DNA of 64,000 bases from assembly GCA_018242215.1 (NCBI GenBank), contig JAFECG010000024.1, positions 1 through 64,000 on the forward strand, read 5' to 3'. A model generated the notes under the pieces. That model saw only the letters and a program-made list of their open reading frames with translations, did not search any database and was not told where the DNA came from. Shown here piece by piece: positions 47,056 to 57,539 of the stretch; position 1 is the first letter of the stretch, and each line of letters opens with the position of its first letter. The position numbers and the translations under genes were made by a program. The DNA is from Pseudomonadota bacterium (lineage in GTDB: Bacteria > Pseudomonadota > Alphaproteobacteria > Rhizobiales > Hyphomicrobiaceae).

Positions 47056-48312
47056 TCATGATCTTCGCGGCAGGCGCCGCAGATAGGTCTCCTGTTCTAC
47101 TGCGGCGATGCGTTCCTGAAATGTGGGGTGGGTCGACAACAGATTTGCGATCGAAGACAGCTTGCCCCGCGCCATGAAGCGCGCATGGGTTTTCTCTTCC
47201 GTGGTGAGGGGTGGGGCGCGCTCGAGTTTGCGGAGCGCGGAGATCATGGCGTCCTTGCCGGCGAGGGCGGCGCCGATAGCGTCGGCGTAGAATTCCCGCT
47301 GCCGGGAGCTGCCGAGGATCATGAGTTCCGCTGCCCAGCAGATGACCCAGCGCGCGAATTGCTTGCCGCGTTGGGTGAGCATGTAGAAGACGGTGGCGTT
47401 CTGGAAGGTCCGCATCAGCATCATGCGGCGCATGTCGCCGTTGACGACGTGGCCGAGCTCGTGGCCGATGATGGCGGCGACTTCGTCGGGGCTCAAAATC
47501 TCAAGCAGCGGCGTGCCGAAGGAGATGGTCGCGTCGGTACGCCGGGTGCCCATGGCGAAAGCGTTGGCCACATCCATGGTGCCGATCCTGGGGGGAGGGA
47601 GGTCGAGGTCGCGGGCGAAGGCGCCCGAGATGACCGCGAGGGGGTGGTCGGGAGGCACGTCCTTGAAGTTCATCGAGCGCAGCGTGCTGTCGCGAACCGC
47701 GCCCATGCCGAGCCAGCTCCACAAGGTGGCCCATGCAGGCACGGTGATGAAGCCCACCATCATCGATGCGAACACCGCAAGGCCGATGCCGAAGGGGAGG
47801 GAGATGATCGCACCCCAGATGAGTGCGACCCAACTCATGGCAACCAGGAAGATCCAGGTCGGGACCGCCGACTTGTGCATCGCGCGTCCATTGAGGCGCA
47901 GGCGCGTTGTAGGCGTTTTTGGGCGTGAGGGTGGTGTCTCGACAGGCGGAACCGCTGCTTGATTATTGTACGATTGCTGGGGCGGTGGTGTTGGCTTCGT
48001 GGTCGCAGCGCGCGCGATGCGGTTCCAGCATTCGAGGATTTTGGCGGAGGCACGGGATGGGTTTTGAGTCCTTATTTCTTTCTCGGCCAGGTCGTATTTG
48101 GCCAGAAGTCGGTCCAACCCCTCGAGCGCGCGGTCGACATCCTGGTCGCGGTAGACGGCGCGCAGTTCTTGCGAGAGGCCGGTGAACAGGCCGTCGAGCC
48201 ATGAGGGCTCGATGGCATCCTGATCGAAGTGCTGGCGCAGCGCCGAGAGGTAGGGCGCGGCGACGGCGCGTTGGTCCCAATCCGGCGGTGGTTTTCGCAA
48301 AACGGCTTCCAT
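47056..48312 (-). CDS. Membrane-bound M48-family metallopeptidase (HtpX-like)
   Basis: This 418-aa protein has an N-terminal cytoplasmic helical region of about 140 residues, absent from ordinary HtpX. Two membrane helices follow (WIFLVAMSWVALIWGAIIS and IGLAVFASMMVGFITVPAW). The peptidase domain has the zinc site IIGHELGHVVNGD and a third-ligand region SRQREFYADAIG. It starts 9 bp after the coupling-protein stop, so it belongs to the transfer transcript. It may tune the conjugation machinery or envelope stress. Confidence 0.85.
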   Translation of the reverse strand: MEAVLRKPPPDWDQRAVAAPYLSALRQHFDQDAIEPSWLDGLFTGLSQELRAVYRDQDVDRALEGLDRLLAKYDLAEKEIRTQNPSRASAKILECWNRIARAATTKPTPPPQQSYNNQAAVPPVETPPSRPKTPTTRLRLNGRAMHKSAVPTWIFLVAMSWVALIWGAIISLPFGIGLAVFASMMVGFITVPAWATLWSWLGMGAVRDSTLRSMNFKDVPPDHPLAVISGAFARDLDLPPPRIGTMDVANAFAMGTRRTDATISFGTPLLEILSPDEVAAIIGHELGHVVNGDMRRMMLMRTFQNATVFYMLTQRGKQFARWVICWAAELMILGSSRQREFYADAIGAALAGKDAMISALRKLERAPPLTTEEKTHARFMARGKLSSIANLLSTHPTFQERIAAVEQETYLRRLPRRS

Positions 48313-48321
48313 GGCTGATCC

Positions 48322-50058
48322 TCAGAGGTTGACGGGGAGAAGGGTGGTCGCGCGGCGGCGCGTGTCGTCGGTGGCGGCGGCCTTCCAATGCCGGCGGCGC
48401 AGCAGCAGCGGAAAACCATTTGCCTGCTTCGAAAACATGATGCTCACCGAGGGGTGCGTTTCGCCTGGGCGGCGCTGGCCGAGGACTGTTCCCACTTCGA
48501 AGGGCGTGAGGAGTTGCTTCGGTGCCAGCACCACGGGATCGCCGACGTTGATGCTTTGCCCGACGTTGCGGCCGCTGGAGATGCTTCCCGCCTGCATCCC
48601 CGCCGACTCGCCGTCATTGATGCCGATGCTTTGCGACCAGCTGAGCTGCGCATCGCGGTAGGCGAATGTAGAGGTGCCGAGGTTCTTGGAGATGAAGGCG
48701 CGGGTCTTGGCGTCGGACACCGAGCCGAAAAACACTTGGTGGTCGGTCTGCGAGAGGAAGACGTTGGCGGCATCGCCGTAAATGGACTCCAGCTGCGCCA
48801 CGTCCTGCACGAAAAACCAGAACCATGCACCGGAGGACCGCATCTGCGCCACGGCCTCGCGCATGAAGGGCATGTCCCTGAGTGCCGCGAACTCATCAAG
48901 GATGAAGAGCACAGACGCTTGCGTGGCCTCGCGCTGTTCTTCGAGCGAGGCGAAGGCCATGCCGATCATGGCGCGGAGATACCGGAAGCTGATCAGGGTG
49001 TGCTTGAGCGGGATGGTGAGATAGACGGTGGCGGGCGCCTTGCTCAAATCGGCGAACCTGAAGTCCGACGACCCGGTCACATCCGCGAAACCGGGATGGC
49101 CATCAAAGAACGCCATGTTCGCGTTGATTTCGGAGACGAAAGAGCTCAGCAGCTTGTGCTCGTAGCCGAGGAAGGTGCGGCCCTGGTTCGCGAGGTAGGG
49201 ATTGTCGAGCTTAGCCATCGCCGCGAAGACGTCCTGGAGATACTCGCGGATGCCGGGCTTTCGTTTGCCGTCGTCCGTCAGGTGCGGCAGGCTGCAGATG
49301 CGGCGAACCTCGGCCATGGTGCGGAAGGCGCGGCGCTCGGGCTTGCGGGTTGTCTCGACCACCAGCACGATGATGGCGGTGAGCAGGTTGACGGCCTCGT
49401 TCTCGAAGAACTGCGCCTCGCCGCCGCCGCTCCGAACAATGAGCATTTCGGCCAACTGGCGGGCGCGGGCGCCGAGCTCGCGTTCGTCGTCGAGCTCATC
49501 GAGTGGGTTGTATCGGTCGGAATGCTCGCCCTCGCGCGCGTACGGTGCGAGGCGCCAGACCTTGCCGAAGCGGGCGCGGTGCCGATGGGTGAGATCGTAA
49601 AGTTCGCCCTTAGGGTCGAGCACCACGACCGAGCCCGCGTAATGGAGCAAGTTCTCGACGATCTGTGTTGCGCTTTTGCCCTGGCCTGTGGCGGCGACGG
49701 TGAGGATATGGCCCGGGTATCTCGCCCGCACATCGAGGCCGGTGTCGCCGTCGTCATTGATGAGGCCGCCGAGGCGGAGGGTGTGGGACCCATGCGCGTC
49801 TGGCTCCTGGCACAGCGCGGCCGCATCCAGCTCATGGCCCCATCGCGCTGAGCCGTGAATCGGGGGAGGAGAGCGGAGTTTTGACTCCTGCGCGGCGACG
49901 ATCTCGCGGGCTTTGCGGCCAAGTGCGGATTCCTGGGAGGGCAGGCCAGTATTCAACGTGGCGTTGATCTCACGGCCGGTCTGTTTTCGCCGGCGGCGTT
50001 TGCCGAACAGCGAGAAGATGAACATGACGAAGAGGAAGGCGATTGCGACTGGTCCCAT
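48322..50058 (-). CDS. VirD4/TraG-family type IV coupling protein
   Basis: This 578-aa protein has one N-terminal membrane helix (AIAFLFVMFIFSLFG), shorter than in VirD4, which has two. Walker A is TVAATGQGKSATQI, the next motif is VVLDPKGELYDLTHRHRARFG, Walker B is VLFILDEFAAL, and the Gln-containing motif is FFVQDVAQLESIYG. It brings the relaxase-DNA complex to a type IV secretion channel. No mating-pair formation genes are seen in the window, so it must use a channel encoded elsewhere. Confidence 0.92.
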   Translation of the reverse strand: MGPVAIAFLFVMFIFSLFGKRRRRKQTGREINATLNTGLPSQESALGRKAREIVAAQESKLRSPPPIHGSARWGHELDAAALCQEPDAHGSHTLRLGGLINDDGDTGLDVRARYPGHILTVAATGQGKSATQIVENLLHYAGSVVVLDPKGELYDLTHRHRARFGKVWRLAPYAREGEHSDRYNPLDELDDERELGARARQLAEMLIVRSGGGEAQFFENEAVNLLTAIIVLVVETTRKPERRAFRTMAEVRRICSLPHLTDDGKRKPGIREYLQDVFAAMAKLDNPYLANQGRTFLGYEHKLLSSFVSEINANMAFFDGHPGFADVTGSSDFRFADLSKAPATVYLTIPLKHTLISFRYLRAMIGMAFASLEEQREATQASVLFILDEFAALRDMPFMREAVAQMRSSGAWFWFFVQDVAQLESIYGDAANVFLSQTDHQVFFGSVSDAKTRAFISKNLGTSTFAYRDAQLSWSQSIGINDGESAGMQAGSISSGRNVGQSINVGDPVVLAPKQLLTPFEVGTVLGQRRPGETHPSVSIMFSKQANGFPLLLRRRHWKAAATDDTRRRATTLLPVNL

Positions 50059-50333
50059 GCGCGCTCCGCACTTGCATTCCGAATTGACGACGCAACTCGC
50101 GTATACAATCGCGCGGGGGCGACGCGCGGCGATGACCGCGCGGGTCTCCCCCGGACCCCCTCTGGACGCCCACCGTCTTCGAGACGGTTGTGCATCCTAC
50201 CTGCCGACGCCGAGGCCATCGCGAAGCCGTTTTCTTGCCTCCGCCGGGACTCGCTCCCCGCTTACGCTCGTGAGTCGAGTCCCATCTCCGGCCGTGTCTT
50301 TGGCAGTCAGCTTACGTTTCGTCGGCAGGTCCC
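50059..50333. other. Divergent intergenic region left of oriT
   Basis: This spacer separates the coupling protein from the mobilisation genes. GGGACTCG (50246-50253) and CGAGTCCC (50276-50283) form an 8-bp inverted repeat. CTTACG occurs at two places (50261 and 50311), possibly accessory binding sites of the transfer origin. Confidence 0.4.
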
Positions 50334-50374
50334 AGGGCGCACTTATGGGTTTGGGCCTTTTCGGCCTCAAACCC
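50334..50374 (-). other. Origin of transfer (oriT), MOBQ / RSF1010-like nic region
   Basis: On the minus strand, TAAGTGCGCCCT (50345 down to 50334) matches the RSF1010-type nic core. It is preceded by a hairpin GGGTTTGAGGCC / GGCCCAAACCC (50374-50347; loop GAAAA; one bulged base). Inverted repeat then nic core is the exact RSF1010/MOBQ layout. By analogy the nick falls between 50338 and 50337. The site lies between the divergent coupling-protein and mobilisation genes, where oriT is expected. Confidence 0.8.
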
Positions 50375-50420
50375 GTGCGCCAGACAGCCGTGGAAGTGCT
50401 TCTCGAATTGGCGAGGCAAC

Positions 50421-50900
50421 ATGCGCCCCATGGAAGAGAAATACCCGCTCATCAAAATCATTGATCGGCCGGGAAAGCCGATTGCGATTCGTGTTTTTCA
50501 TTATGGTCACATTCCAAATATCTTGAACCAATTTCCCGATGCGGTGCTGCGAAGAGCTGTGAATAAGGGCCGGACGCGCGAGGAGCATCGCATCCTCAAA
50601 GCCGCGCGAGGTCTGTCGCGGACCGCTTACAGGATCGTCGAGCAGCATGTGATCTACCAGCGGGCCCTGAAGGTCCAAGACGAGTTGTGGCGGAAAAATC
50701 TGCGCGCCATCCGGGTGAGACGGTTTCCCAGGCAACAAAACTCCCGGTTGTCGATCGAGCTGCCCGGGACATGCCCCACATTCTCGTCCGCCTCGGTGTG
50801 CGCGCAACAATTGACGTTGACCGAGCGGCTTGCGCGCGACGTGGGGGCCGAGCCTTACACGCCGTCTCGCAGCACCCCTTCGCGGTCGAGGGGGCGGTAA
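50421..50900 (+). CDS. Putative mobilisation accessory protein
   Basis: This is a 159-aa basic protein. The first about 100 residues look like a folded, helical domain (AVLRRAVNKGRTREEHRILKAA). The last 50 are Ser/Arg/Thr-rich. It lies just after oriT, and its TAA overlaps the relaxase ATG by one base (TAATG), so it is coupled to it. That suggests a relaxosome DNA-binding protein. No family is recognised. The tail could be an artefact of overlap, but no shorter stop exists in frame. Confidence 0.5.
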   Translation: MRPMEEKYPLIKIIDRPGKPIAIRVFHYGHIPNILNQFPDAVLRRAVNKGRTREEHRILKAARGLSRTAYRIVEQHVIYQRALKVQDELWRKNLRAIRVRRFPRQQNSRLSIELPGTCPTFSSASVCAQQLTLTERLARDVGAEPYTPSRSTPSRSRGR

Positions 50901-51763
50901 TGGCGATCTACAGCCTGAGGCTTTTGCCTGTCGGCAAAACCACCCAGCGCCAGCCGTACACCGCCGCCGCGCATATCCGGTACATCATGCGGCGTGGTGC
51001 GGTTTCGCATCACATGGCGGAGCGGATGCCGGGAACGGCGCGTGAGGCCATTCGCTGGCTGCGGACGGAGGAACGCGCCGATCGTAAGAACGCCCGAGTC
51101 GCGGACAAGTTGGTCCTCGCGCTCCCCATTGAGTTGACGCCGCAACAGCAGATCGATCTCGTCCGGGATTTCGCCGAAGCGTTGACGAAGGGACGGGCCT
51201 CATGGTTTGGCGCCATTCATGCCAACGGCAAGGACCGGAAGAATCCCCACTGCCATCTGCTGGTCCGGGACCGGGATGTCGCGACGGGAGAGCGGGTGGT
51301 GATGTTCTCCGCCGGTACCAAGGAGATCAAATCGCGGGCGCTTCGCGGGCAAAGCCCGCCCACGACGTTGCGGATGATCCGTGAGCTCTGGGCGACCCAT
51401 GCCAATACGGCGTTGGCGAATGCCGGCCGCCGCGAGCGCGTTGACCATCGGCGGCTGATAGACCAGGGCGAGTTTCGTCCGGCCCAGGTGCATGAAGGAC
51501 CGAACGTGCGGGCGATGCATGGACGTGGCGTACGGCCGGTGTCGAAAGAGCGGGTGATGCGAAATCCGGCAATACGCAGGAAAGGCATGCCGGCGACGCG
51601 CGTCGTTGCCTACGGCGAGATTGATCAAGGCCTGTCCCGCGTCGAATACAACGCCTCACTGAAAGACGCGCCCGCGCTGTCGTTGACAGAGATCTTGGCG
51701 CGGGAGGCGCGGTCTGCACCGGTTCGAAGGGCTTCGCGCGAAAATGAGGGGCGTGGGCGGTAA
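50900..51763 (+). CDS. MobA/MobL-family (MOBQ) relaxase
   Basis: This is a 287-aa protein. The start ATG 50900 (MAIYSLRLLPVGK) follows a strong GAGGGGG ribosome-binding site; the frame is open upstream but non-conserved there. Family motifs are YTAAAHIRYIM near the N-terminus and the metal site NPHCHLLV, with His117 and His119. It should nick oriT next door and pilot the strand. It lacks the long primase or helicase C-terminal domain seen in RSF1010 MobA, so it is a compact relaxase. Confidence 0.88.
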   Translation: MAIYSLRLLPVGKTTQRQPYTAAAHIRYIMRRGAVSHHMAERMPGTAREAIRWLRTEERADRKNARVADKLVLALPIELTPQQQIDLVRDFAEALTKGRASWFGAIHANGKDRKNPHCHLLVRDRDVATGERVVMFSAGTKEIKSRALRGQSPPTTLRMIRELWATHANTALANAGRRERVDHRRLIDQGEFRPAQVHEGPNVRAMHGRGVRPVSKERVMRNPAIRRKGMPATRVVAYGEIDQGLSRVEYNASLKDAPALSLTEILAREARSAPVRRASRENEGRGR

Positions 51764-51804
51764 TCGGTCTTGGCTGGTGTGTGAAACCTTCCTAGTGTCG
51801 GCGC

Positions 51805-52350
51805 ATGGCGCAAGATCTTGAAAGCGTTGTTTCCGCACTCGACCGCGAGACCGCCGCGTATGAGGTCAAGCGTGGGGAGCTTGAGCGCGCGCTTGCAGGT
51901 CTGGTGCCGGATCCCTCGGATGCGGTTGGGGATTTGCTGTCATGGTCGGAAGAGTTCGGCCGGGAGCATGCGATCGAGCTCTTTCAGAATGACCTTCACA
52001 CCTATCCGGCCGATCCTGAAATCACTGACGAGCTCTGGCCGCAGCGGCTGATGGATGTGAGTCAGCGCATCGATGGGTTGTTGAATGCGCAGGACCGACT
52101 TGATGAGCTGACGCGCGAGCGGGAGTTGATCCAGGGCCGGGCGCCGGTGGATGGTCGGCGGCAGGTCAACTTTCAGGGTCAGGAGTGCGAGCTCGATGCG
52201 GCCGCGTTGGAAGTGCGGGACCGAGATGGGCAGACGTATGCCATCTCCGAGCAGGCGACGCTCACCCAGTTGAATGCGCGGGAGGTGGGGGGGGAACCCC
52301 AACAGCCGGATCATTCGGCTCCGTCGCGGGATCGGACGAGGTCGCGATAG
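51805..52350 (+). CDS. Hypothetical protein downstream of relaxase
   Basis: This is a 181-aa acidic protein. The N-terminal part is helical, possibly coiled-coil (LESVVSALDRETAAYEVKRGELERAL). A C-terminal beta-rich part follows (RRQVNFQGQECELDAAALEVRDRDGQ). It starts 41 bp after the relaxase and is probably the third gene of the mob transcript. I do not recognise a family; a mobilisation or nucleoid role is speculative. Confidence 0.6.
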   Translation: MAQDLESVVSALDRETAAYEVKRGELERALAGLVPDPSDAVGDLLSWSEEFGREHAIELFQNDLHTYPADPEITDELWPQRLMDVSQRIDGLLNAQDRLDELTRERELIQGRAPVDGRRQVNFQGQECELDAAALEVRDRDGQTYAISEQATLTQLNAREVGGEPQQPDHSAPSRDRTRSR

Positions 52351-52360
52351 GGGGCGGACC

Positions 52361-52427
52361 CATTCGCGCCAGCTTTTTCTCGCGGATTTTGGCCATTTCG
52401 GATCATTCGCGCCAAATTGGCGTGAAT
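52361..52427. promoter_or_regulatory. Direct repeat and palindrome, candidate operator
   Basis: CATTCGCGCCA occurs at 52361-52371 and again at 52404-52414. The second copy is part of a near-perfect palindrome ATTCGCGCCAA-A-TTGGCGTGAAT (52405-52427, one mismatch). It lies about 200 bp upstream of the AlbA_2/ATPase gene, which may bind it. Confidence 0.45.
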
Positions 52428-52628
52428 AGTGCCAGAAGACTTCGCGGATAAGTGAAGTGAGGGCTCACCAAAAAGCAGACCTTTGCCCGCTTTTCGTCGC
52501 CGCCCCGCTGGCGCGTGGGTGAGGGCGGCTCCGAAAAGCAGGCGAAGCGACACATGATTGCCTATGGCATGGGCGTAAACGCTCTGAGTGCTGTAGATGC
52601 GACTCGCTTGCGCCCTTAATGTCCAGCC

Positions 52629-54266
52629 ATGAGCGGAGAGCACCAGAAGTTCGAGAAGAAATCGCTGCGCAAGGTAATAGGCACAAGTGCCGACTGGCAG
52701 GCGCTAACCGACAGCTGTGTGGCGTTCGCAACCGCGATCGGCGGCACAATCCACATCGGCATTGAGGATGGCGACGGCAATCCTCCCTCTGACCAGTATA
52801 TCCCTGCTGACCTGCCGGCTACCGTTACCAGGCGAGTACGAGAGCTTAGCGTGAATGTTGCGCCCGAGGCCGTGGTTCGCACGGCCGAGAATGGCGGCGA
52901 ATACATTGAGCTGCACGTTCCGCGCTCCGCCTCTGTCCCATCAACGAGTGGTGGCAAATATTATTTGCGGGAGGGCGACCGCAATCGTCCGATGGTCGGC
53001 GACGACGTCCTGAGGCTCGCGAAGGATCGGGCCACGCTCTCTTGGGAGTCGCTCACGTCCGCTCGTATTCCGCGCGGCCAACTCGATACTGCCAAACTCA
53101 CCATTTTCGCTGGACGTATCCGTGCGTCTGACCGGGTCAAGGACTCCGTGAAGGAAAAGTCCGATGATGAGATTCTTGACCATTACGGTTTTGCCGATGG
53201 TGAGTATCTGACCAATCTGGGAATCATGTGTGTGGGCCGGCGCCAAGACCGCGCCGCTCTTGGTGTTGCGCCGGTAGTTCAGTTCATCAAATACGATGAG
53301 CGCGATGCCAAGTTGAACAAGCTGATCTGGGACGACTTCAGCCTTTCACCAATCGAGTTAGTGGATGCGATCTGGAATGATGTGCCTGATTTCCGTGAAA
53401 CCTACGAGTTGCCAGATGGGCTTTTCCGCAAGCTTGTTCCGGCGTACGATGAAAAGGTCGTGCGCGAGCTGCTCGTCAATGCGCTTGTGCATCGACCGTA
53501 CACTCAGCGCGGTGACATTTTCATCAAGTCTTATCCGGATCGGCTAGAGGTCGTGAACCCCGGACCGCTTCCGCTCGGTGTGACGCCAGCGACCGTGCTT
53601 CACGCGACTGCCCGGCGCAATGAAAGCCTGGCTCGCGCGTTCCATGATCTGAAGCTCATGGACCGCGAGGGTTCGGGATTCGACACGATGTACGAGGTCC
53701 TCCTCGCCCAAGGGCGCGGCGTGCCCCGACTGCGCGAGGGCCAAGATCGCGTTGAAGTCACAGTCGGGCGCCGCATTCTCAAACCAGAGGTCATCGATCT
53801 TCTGGGGAAGGCGGCCCAAAGTTATCAGCTGAAGCAGCGTGAAATGATTTGTTTCGGGCTGCTGGCGCAAGTCGAACATTTGACGGCGCGAGAGCTGGTG
53901 GATGGGTTGATGTTGGAAGATGTTGAGCAGCTGCGCCCGTGGCTTGGACGGTTGCAGGATCTTGGCTTGGTCAAGAGCGTGGGGCGAACCAAGGCCACCC
54001 GGTATTTTGTGGCGCCAGACTTCCTTCGGGATACCAAGATTCCCGCGACAACCAGCCTTGGCCGTATCGAGCAGCACCGGCTGGAGGCGCTGGTGGTCGA
54101 GGACCTCAAGCGTTACCCACGATCCAAGATAGGCAAGATTCACTCCCGTATCGGAGGCGAGATTCCTCGGCAAAAGGTCAAGGAGGCGCTCGATAGCCTG
54201 GCGGGCGCGGGTACGGTTGGCCGGGAAGGGGAGCGCAAGGCGCGTGTCTACTGGCTGATCGCTTAG
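52629..54266 (+). CDS. AlbA_2 (Schlafen-like) / HATPase-type DNA-binding regulator
   Basis: This is a 545-aa protein. Residues 1-120 form an AlbA_2-type domain (EKKSLRKVIGTS, FATAIGGTIHIGIEDGDGNP). A middle HATPase_c_4-like region has RELLVNALVHRPYTQRGDI. Helical, possibly winged-helix, modules occupy the C-terminal 170 residues. Such proteins often sit beside restriction-modification or other defence genes and are thought to regulate them. It is immediately upstream of the hsd operon in the same direction, 184 bp away. Confidence 0.75.
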   Translation: MSGEHQKFEKKSLRKVIGTSADWQALTDSCVAFATAIGGTIHIGIEDGDGNPPSDQYIPADLPATVTRRVRELSVNVAPEAVVRTAENGGEYIELHVPRSASVPSTSGGKYYLREGDRNRPMVGDDVLRLAKDRATLSWESLTSARIPRGQLDTAKLTIFAGRIRASDRVKDSVKEKSDDEILDHYGFADGEYLTNLGIMCVGRRQDRAALGVAPVVQFIKYDERDAKLNKLIWDDFSLSPIELVDAIWNDVPDFRETYELPDGLFRKLVPAYDEKVVRELLVNALVHRPYTQRGDIFIKSYPDRLEVVNPGPLPLGVTPATVLHATARRNESLARAFHDLKLMDREGSGFDTMYEVLLAQGRGVPRLREGQDRVEVTVGRRILKPEVIDLLGKAAQSYQLKQREMICFGLLAQVEHLTARELVDGLMLEDVEQLRPWLGRLQDLGLVKSVGRTKATRYFVAPDFLRDTKIPATTSLGRIEQHRLEALVVEDLKRYPRSKIGKIHSRIGGEIPRQKVKEALDSLAGAGTVGREGERKARVYWLIA

Positions 54267-54414
54267 TTATCGAAAAAGTCGACTTGTATCCGGCTCGGTT
54301 TTATTGAAGCTGGCGCAATAAATAACGCAAGCAACTGATTAAAAATGGTATTTTATAGATCGTTCGTGCTTGCTTTTATCAACCGTGATTTTGTTAAACG
54401 GGCGCAGGTGCCTC

Positions 54415-54450
54415 TTGACAAAGTTGTGCGATATAACAAACATAGCAAAC

Positions 54451-54452
<2 letters not shown>
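54415..54452 (+). promoter_or_regulatory. hsdM promoter with CAAACAT direct repeat at the start codon
   Basis: TTGACA at 54415-54420 is followed after 17 bp by AAACAT (54438-54443) as a possible -10. That would put the transcript start at or next to the ATG at 54451. The direct repeat CAAACAT (54437-54443 and 54446-54452, 9-bp pitch) overlaps both. There is no Shine-Dalgarno sequence, so the mRNA may be leaderless. The repeat is a candidate operator for the HTH fused to HsdM. Confidence 0.45.
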
Positions 54453-56279
<1,827 letters not shown>

Positions 56280-56283
<4 letters not shown>

Positions 56284-57539
56284 CCTCTCCTGATACCGTC
56301 AAACTGGCTGACCTTTGTGATTTAGTGGCTGTCCAAGTTGATCCAGTCGAGCATGCGGGCTCGCTCTACGTCGGGCTTGAACACGTCGCCTCGGGCCAGT
56401 TCGTACGTATAGGCGGCGGGGCTGGCGCAGACGTCCAGAGCAGCAAGTTCGCATTCGAGAAGGGCGACATTCTCTACGGAAAGCTCCGTCCATATCTTGA
56501 TAAGGCCGTTCTAGCGGACACGGGAGGGATTTGCACGACTGAGCTTCTTGTCCTTCGCGCCAAGGCTGGAGTCGATCCCCGTTTTCTTATCGGCGTCGTA
56601 CATGCTCCGCGTTTTATTGAACAAGCGGTGGCCGGCACCACCGGGGTTCAACACCCGCGAGCATCTTGGGCACACATTTCAGAATTCGAGCTTCCTAAAT
56701 TCGACACTCATGAGCAAAAGCAAATCGCTGAGCTTCTGTGGATGGTTCACGACGCGATCACGGCCTGTGATGCGACGATCCGGTCGGGCGCAGCGCTAAA
56801 ACGAACGTCGATGCGCGAGCTGTTCACGCGCGGACTCAAGGGCGAGCCGCAAAAGGAGACTGAGATTGGCCAAGTTCCAGATGGTTGGACGTTTGAGCGT
56901 CTCGGGGATGTTGCAGAGATAGAATACGGCGCCCAAGCCGCTGTAGCCAATGCAATTGACCCGACGATTGGAACGCTGATCCTGACAAACGTCAACTTGG
57001 ACCTAGATGGCCACATCAACTTAGAGAAACGGCGATACTACAAGGTTCCCGAAGCGCATAAGGAACGACTCTCGCTTCGAAAGGGCGACGTCTTATTCAA
57101 CTGGCGTAGCGGCAGCGCCGATCACGTCGGCAAGACGGTCTATTTTGATTTGGACGGCGAATATACTTACTCATCATTCATCTTGCGGTTTCGACCGCAT
57201 CGGTGCGTTGCGAACAAGTACCTATTTCGTTGGCTAACTTATCTTCGGATCAACGGCTTCTTCGTGAGTCAACGCAATGTCTCGTCGATCAATTCTGTCT
57301 ACAATGCGAGCTTGTCATCAACGATCCCAATCTGGTTTCCGCCCGAAGACGAGCAGAATGACATCATCGCTATCCTCGATGCCATTGACCTTAAGATCGA
57401 CCTCCACAGGAGAAAACGGGCGGTTCTTGATGAGCTTTTCAAGACGCTCTTGCACAAGCTGATGACTGGCGAAATCCGTATCTCTGACCTTGACCTGTCG
57501 GTGCTCGATTTGGAGACGAAGGCGGAGGCCGCCGAATGA
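56280..57539 (+). CDS. hsdS: Type I restriction-modification specificity subunit HsdS
   Basis: This is a 419-aa protein with two target-recognition domains (about residues 1-140 and 195-355). Each is followed by a conserved helical spacer: [20 protein letters not shown], and [20 protein letters not shown] with a following coiled helix. TRD2 opens with [15 protein letters not shown]. It sets the DNA site for both methylation and cleavage. The target cannot be predicted by eye. ATGA overlaps on both sides. Confidence 0.93.

Noticed and set aside
50687-50899. 71-codon upstream extension of the relaxase
   Set aside because: The conserved relaxase start (MAIYSLRLLPVG) has a strong ribosome-binding site at 50900, and the extension overlaps the upstream gene in another frame.
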